Assembly: GCA_003315335.1 (NCBI GenBank)
Contig: QNRL01000005.1
Coordinates: 248,001 to 312,000, forward strand
Reading direction: 5' to 3'
DNA length: 64,000 bases
Source of the DNA: Pseudocitrobacter faecalis
Lineage (GTDB): Bacteria > Pseudomonadota > Gammaproteobacteria > Enterobacterales > Enterobacteriaceae
Below the pieces are notes generated by a model. It worked only from the letters and a program-made list of their open reading frames with translations. It was not told the DNA's origin and made no database searches. The position numbers were made by a program, and so were the translations under genes. Of the stretch, positions 60,129 through 64,000 are shown piece after piece; positions within the stretch are counted from its first letter, which is position 1, and each line of letters opens with the position of its first letter.

Positions 60129-63100
60129 ATGCCAAAACGTACAGACATAAAAAGTATCCTGATTCTGGGTGCGGGCCCGATTGTTATCGGCCAGGCGTGT
60201 GAGTTTGACTACTCTGGCGCGCAAGCCTGTAAAGCGCTGCGTGAAGAGGGTTACCGCGTCATTCTGGTGAACTCCAACCCGGCAACCATCATGACCGACC
60301 CGGAAATGGCGGATGCGACCTACATCGAGCCGATTCACTGGGAAGTGGTGCGCAAGATTATTGAAAAGGAGCGCCCGGATGCGGTGCTGCCGACCATGGG
60401 CGGCCAGACGGCGCTGAACTGCGCGCTGGAACTGGAGCGTCAGGGCGTGCTGGAAGAGTTCGGCGTCACCATGATTGGTGCGACCGCCGATGCGATTGAT
60501 AAAGCAGAAGACCGCCGCCGTTTCGACGTGGCGATGAAGAAAATCGGCCTTGATACCGCACGTTCAGGTATCGCGCACACCATGGAAGAAGCGCTGGCGG
60601 TTGCCGCTGACGTTGGCTTCCCGTGCATTATTCGCCCTAGCTTCACGATGGGTGGCACCGGTGGCGGCATCGCTTATAACCGCGAAGAGTTCGAAGAAAT
60701 CTGCGAACGCGGCCTGGATCTCTCCCCGACTAACGAGCTGCTGATTGATGAATCGCTGATCGGCTGGAAAGAGTACGAGATGGAAGTGGTGCGTGATAAA
60801 AACGACAACTGCATCATCGTCTGCTCCATCGAAAACTTCGATGCGATGGGCATCCACACCGGTGACTCCATCACCGTAGCACCAGCTCAGACGCTGACCG
60901 ATAAAGAATACCAAATCATGCGTAACGCCTCGATGGCGGTACTGCGTGAAATCGGCGTGGAAACTGGTGGCTCCAACGTCCAGTTTGCGGTGAACCCGAA
61001 AAACGGTCGTCTGATTGTTATCGAAATGAACCCGCGTGTGTCTCGCTCCTCCGCGCTGGCTTCAAAAGCCACGGGTTTCCCGATTGCTAAAGTGGCGGCG
61101 AAACTGGCGGTAGGTTATACCCTCGACGAGCTGATGAACGACATCACCGGTGGCCGTACTCCGGCTTCCTTCGAACCGTCCATCGACTACGTGGTCACCA
61201 AAATTCCTCGCTTCAACTTTGAGAAATTCGCCGGTGCTAACGACCGTCTGACCACTCAGATGAAATCGGTTGGTGAAGTCATGGCGATTGGTCGCACGCA
61301 GCAGGAATCGCTGCAAAAAGCCTTGCGCGGCCTGGAAGTGGGCGCGACAGGTTTTGACCCGAAAGTCAGCCTCGATGACCCGGAAGCGCTGACCAAAATT
61401 CGCCGCGAGCTGAAAGACGCTGGCGCAGAGCGTATCTGGTATATCGCCGATGCGTTCCGTGCGGGCCTGTCTGTAGACGGTGTCTTCAATCTGACCAACA
61501 TCGACCGCTGGTTCCTGGTGCAAATTGAAGAGCTGGTGCGCCTGGAAGAGAAAGTGGCGGAAGTCGGCATCAACGGCCTCGACGCGGACTTCCTGCGTCA
61601 GCTGAAACGCAAAGGCTTTGCCGACGCGCGTCTGGCTAAACTGGCGGGCGTGCGCGAAGCGGAAATCCGCAAGCTGCGTGACCAGTACAATCTGCACCCG
61701 GTCTACAAGCGTGTGGATACCTGCGCGGCAGAATTTGCCACCGACACCGCATACATGTATTCCACCTATGAAGAAGAGTGCGAATCCAACCCGTCCACCC
61801 GTGACAAAATCATGGTTCTCGGCGGCGGCCCGAACCGTATCGGTCAGGGTATCGAATTCGACTACTGCTGCGTACACGCCTCGCTGGCGCTGCGTGAAGA
61901 CGGTTACGAGACCATCATGGTTAACTGTAACCCGGAAACTGTTTCTACCGACTACGACACTTCCGACCGTCTCTACTTCGAGCCGGTAACCCTGGAAGAC
62001 GTGCTGGAAATCGTGCGTATCGAGAAGCCGAAGGGCGTTATCGTGCAGTACGGCGGTCAGACCCCGCTGAAACTGGCGCGCGCGCTGGAAGCGGCTGGTG
62101 TACCGGTTATCGGTACCAGCCCGGATGCTATCGACCGTGCGGAAGACCGTGAACGCTTCCAGCATGCGGTTGACCGTCTGAAACTGAAACAACCGGCAAA
62201 CGCCACCGTTACCGCGATCGAAATGGCGGTGGAGAAAGCGAAAGAGATTGGTTACCCGCTGGTGGTGCGCCCGTCCTACGTTCTCGGTGGGCGCGCAATG
62301 GAAATCGTTTACGACGAAGCCGACCTGAAGCGCTACTTCCAGACCGCTGTCAGCGTATCTAACGACGCGCCGGTACTGCTCGACCGCTTCCTGGACGATG
62401 CGGTAGAAGTGGATGTGGACGCCATCTGCGACGGCGAAATGGTGCTGATTGGCGGCATCATGGAGCACATCGAGCAGGCGGGCGTGCACTCTGGTGACTC
62501 CGCCTGTTCTCTGCCAGCGTACACGCTGAGCCAGGAAATTCAGGATGTGATGCGCCAGCAGGTGCAGAAACTGGCCTTTGAACTGCAGGTTCGCGGTCTG
62601 ATGAACGTCCAGTTTGCGGTGAAAGACAACGAAGTCTACCTGATTGAAGTTAACCCGCGTGCAGCGCGTACTGTACCGTTCGTCTCCAAAGCGACCGGTG
62701 TTCCGCTGGCGAAAGTGGCGGCACGCGTAATGGCAGGCAAAACGCTGGCCGAACAGGGCGTAACCAAAGAAATCATCCCGCCGTACTACTCCGTGAAAGA
62801 AGTGGTGCTGCCGTTCAACAAATTCCCGGGCGTTGACCCGCTGTTAGGGCCAGAGATGCGCTCTACCGGGGAAGTGATGGGCGTGGGCCGCACGTTCGCA
62901 GAAGCTTTTGCGAAAGCGCAACTGGGCAGTAACTCCACCATGAAGAAACAGGGCCGCGCACTGCTCTCCGTGCGCGAAGGCGACAAAGAACGTGTTGTCG
63001 ACCTGGCGGCGAAACTGCTGAAGCATGGTTTTGAGCTGGACGCGACGCACGGCACGGCGATTGTGCTGGGCGAAGCGGGGATCAACCCACGTCTGGTGAA

Positions 63101-63350
63101 CAAGGTGCATGAAGGTCGTCCGCACATTCAGGACCGTATCAAGAATGGCGAATACACCTACATCATCAACACTACTGCGGGTCGTCAGGCGATTGAAGAC
63201 TCCAAGTTGATTCGCCGCAGCGCGTTGCAGTACAAGGTACATTACGACACCACCCTGAACGGCGGTTTTGCAACCTCCATGGCGCTGAATGCGGATGCGA
63301 AAGAGAAAGTGATTTCGGTGCAGGAAATGCACGCGCAAATTACGAAGTAA
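60129..63350 (+). CDS. carB: Carbamoyl-phosphate synthetase, large subunit
   Basis: 1073 residues. Two homologous ATP-grasp halves (N-half from about 1 to 400 for carboxyphosphate, second from about 553 to 935 for carbamate phosphorylation), an oligomerisation domain between them and a C-terminal allosteric MGS-like domain (residues 936-1073) binding UMP, IMP and ornithine. Paired motifs [15 protein letters not shown] and [16 protein letters not shown] mark the two halves. Start at 60129 with AGGAG upstream. Confidence 0.99.
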   Translation: MPKRTDIKSILILGAGPIVIGQACEFDYSGAQACKALREEGYRVILVNSNPATIMTDPEMADATYIEPIHWEVVRKIIEKERPDAVLPTMGGQTALNCALELERQGVLEEFGVTMIGATADAIDKAEDRRRFDVAMKKIGLDTARSGIAHTMEEALAVAADVGFPCIIRPSFTMGGTGGGIAYNREEFEEICERGLDLSPTNELLIDESLIGWKEYEMEVVRDKNDNCIIVCSIENFDAMGIHTGDSITVAPAQTLTDKEYQIMRNASMAVLREIGVETGGSNVQFAVNPKNGRLIVIEMNPRVSRSSALASKATGFPIAKVAAKLAVGYTLDELMNDITGGRTPASFEPSIDYVVTKIPRFNFEKFAGANDRLTTQMKSVGEVMAIGRTQQESLQKALRGLEVGATGFDPKVSLDDPEALTKIRRELKDAGAERIWYIADAFRAGLSVDGVFNLTNIDRWFLVQIEELVRLEEKVAEVGINGLDADFLRQLKRKGFADARLAKLAGVREAEIRKLRDQYNLHPVYKRVDTCAAEFATDTAYMYSTYEEECESNPSTRDKIMVLGGGPNRIGQGIEFDYCCVHASLALREDGYETIMVNCNPETVSTDYDTSDRLYFEPVTLEDVLEIVRIEKPKGVIVQYGGQTPLKLARALEAAGVPVIGTSPDAIDRAEDRERFQHAVDRLKLKQPANATVTAIEMAVEKAKEIGYPLVVRPSYVLGGRAMEIVYDEADLKRYFQTAVSVSNDAPVLLDRFLDDAVEVDVDAICDGEMVLIGGIMEHIEQAGVHSGDSACSLPAYTLSQEIQDVMRQQVQKLAFELQVRGLMNVQFAVKDNEVYLIEVNPRAARTVPFVSKATGVPLAKVAARVMAGKTLAEQGVTKEIIPPYYSVKEVVLPFNKFPGVDPLLGPEMRSTGEVMGVGRTFAEAFAKAQLGSNSTMKKQGRALLSVREGDKERVVDLAAKLLKHGFELDATHGTAIVLGEAGINPRLVNKVHEGRPHIQDRIKNGEYTYIINTTAGRQAIEDSKLIRRSALQYKVHYDTTLNGGFATSMALNADAKEKVISVQEMHAQITK

Positions 63351-63371
63351 GCGCATTTCTCGTGACGGTTT

Positions 63372-63402
63372 AAACGGTTCCTGAAAAGGAACCGTTTTTT
63401 TT
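63372..63402 (+). terminator. Terminator of carAB
   Basis: AAACGGTTCCT / AGGAACCGTTT with a GAAA loop and eight T. Confidence 0.93.
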
Positions 63403-63447
63403 CGCCTTCAGATCATTCCTGGTGCCTTAATCTCTTTTCAATGTAAC

Positions 63448-63469
63448 AACCACGATTTAGATCACATCC
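63448..63469. promoter_or_regulatory. Candidate CRP site upstream of caiF
   Basis: AACCACGATTTAGATCACATCC has one strong CRP half-site (TCACA at 63462-63466); the other half, CACGA, is weak. In E. coli caiF is activated by CRP and FNR. Confidence 0.4.
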
Positions 63470-63571
63470 CTCAACATTTAAGTCGCATACCATTTCACAT
63501 AACCCTGATTTTAGTGTGGCTTAATGTTAGCAGGCCATAACAGATTTTTAATTCGTAAAAATGGTGTGAAT

Positions 63572-63967
63572 ATGAGTGAACAATGTGTTGGTAAGCCACT
63601 CTACTTGTTAATTGCCGAATGGATCATGGCAGAAGATCGTTGGGTAACCGCAAGAGAGATCTCCATTCATTTCGATATTGAACACAGCAAAGCGATTAAT
63701 ACACTTTCCTATATTCTCTCTGAGGTGGGAGAAATTAGCTGTGAAGTCAAAATGATCCCCAATAAGCTGGAGGGGCGAGGGTGTCAGTGCCAGCGGTTGG
63801 TAAAAGTGGTGGCTATTGATTCTCAGCTTTATGACCGAGTCAATCATCATGTGCGGGAAAAAATGGCTGGCGTGAGGAAAACGCCGCATATATCTGCGGT
63901 ACCGCCAGCCGGGCTTAATCGTGAGCAAAAATGGCAAATGATGTTGTCTAAGAGTATGCGTCGATAA
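63572..63967 (+). CDS. caiF: Transcriptional activator of carnitine metabolism CaiF
   Basis: 131 residues, the E. coli length. The N-terminal helix-turn-helix is WVTAREISIHFDIEHSKAINTLSYILSEVG; the Cys-containing C-terminal core includes GRGCQCQRLVKVV, and the protein ends EQKWQMMLSKSMRR. It activates cai and fix operons for anaerobic carnitine reduction. The start at 63572 (MSEQCVGKPLYLLIAEW) matches the family; the ATG at 63524 adds 16 residues without support. The ribosome-binding site is weak (GGTG). Confidence 0.95.
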   Translation: MSEQCVGKPLYLLIAEWIMAEDRWVTAREISIHFDIEHSKAINTLSYILSEVGEISCEVKMIPNKLEGRGCQCQRLVKVVAIDSQLYDRVNHHVREKMAGVRKTPHISAVPPAGLNREQKWQMMLSKSMRR

Positions 63968-63971
63968 GACC

Positions 63972-64000
63972 GCATCGCCGGATGGTTCTGTGCCATCCGG
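63972..64000. repeat. REP element after caiF (cut by window end)
   Basis: GCCGGATGGTTCTGTGCCATCCGG folds as a REP hairpin; the window ends within it. Confidence 0.7.

Noticed and set aside
61062-62489. 475-codon open frame antisense to carB
   Set aside because: Shadow frame; composition (Arg, His, Phe, Val) typical of reverse-strand reading of high-GC coding sequence.

Overview
The window is a chromosomal core-genome segment of an enteric bacterium close to Citrobacter/Salmonella/Escherichia. Gene order and protein lengths follow the E. coli K-12 'end-to-start' region: prfC-osmY-deo-serB-nadR-slt-trpR-creABCD-arcA-thrLABC-talB-dnaKJ-nhaAR-ileS-dapB-carAB-caiF. It differs from K-12 at several points. 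A CNT-type nucleoside transporter gene lies between yjjV and yjjW. yjjU and yjjJ are missing. An MFS transporter gene and an Rpn-family nuclease gene lie between mog and satP. caiF (carnitine regulator) is present. I lean towards Citrobacter, but this rests on remembered gene content, not on a search. No tRNA, rRNA, IS element, prophage or CRISPR array was seen. REP/BIME-type palindromes are scattered between genes.

Layout. 1-3132: 3' end of prfC, the sigma-S gene osmY, ytjA, yjjV. 3280-11487: nucleoside catabolism block, with a CNT nucleoside permease, the orphan glycyl-radical enzyme/activase pair yjjI-yjjW on the minus strand, and deoCABD on the plus strand under a three-operator DeoR/CRP control region that extends into yjjI. 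11586-17119: lplA-ytjB (minus), then serB-radA-nadR (plus). 17159-23535: ettA (minus), slt, trpR, yjjX (minus), gpmB, rob (minus). 23748-28560: the creABCD operon with a cre tag before creD, then arcA (minus). 28656-34930: the micro-ORF yjjY, yjtD, and the attenuated thrLABC operon. 35130-44038: yaaX, yaaA, yaaJ, talB, mog, the MFS gene, the Rpn gene, satP, yaaW, yaaI. 44414-49940: dnaKJ with two sigma-32 promoters, nhaAR. 50005-57421: rpsT (minus), then ribF-ileS-lspA-fkpB-ispH-rihC. 57686-63967: dapB, carAB with PurR and ArgR sites, caiF.

How the genes work together. The CNT permease and deoCABD import and break down (deoxy)nucleosides to acetaldehyde, glyceraldehyde-3-phosphate and free bases. 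thrABC, dapB and carAB are feedback- or attenuation-controlled biosynthetic genes. dnaKJ, osmY, yaaA and nhaAR are stress functions. The most unusual items are: (i) an in-frame internal start with a strong ribosome-binding site in the Rpn nuclease gene, matching the intragenic-antitoxin arrangement of Rpn systems; (ii) a conserved long-range DeoR operator array inside yjjI; (iii) an IleRS with a Pro-to-Gly change in the editing-site HTAPGHG motif and an 11-residue insertion; (iv) a nested hairpin that can mask the ribosome-binding site of the MFS gene; (v) the 46-codon yjjY frame opposite the arcA upstream region.
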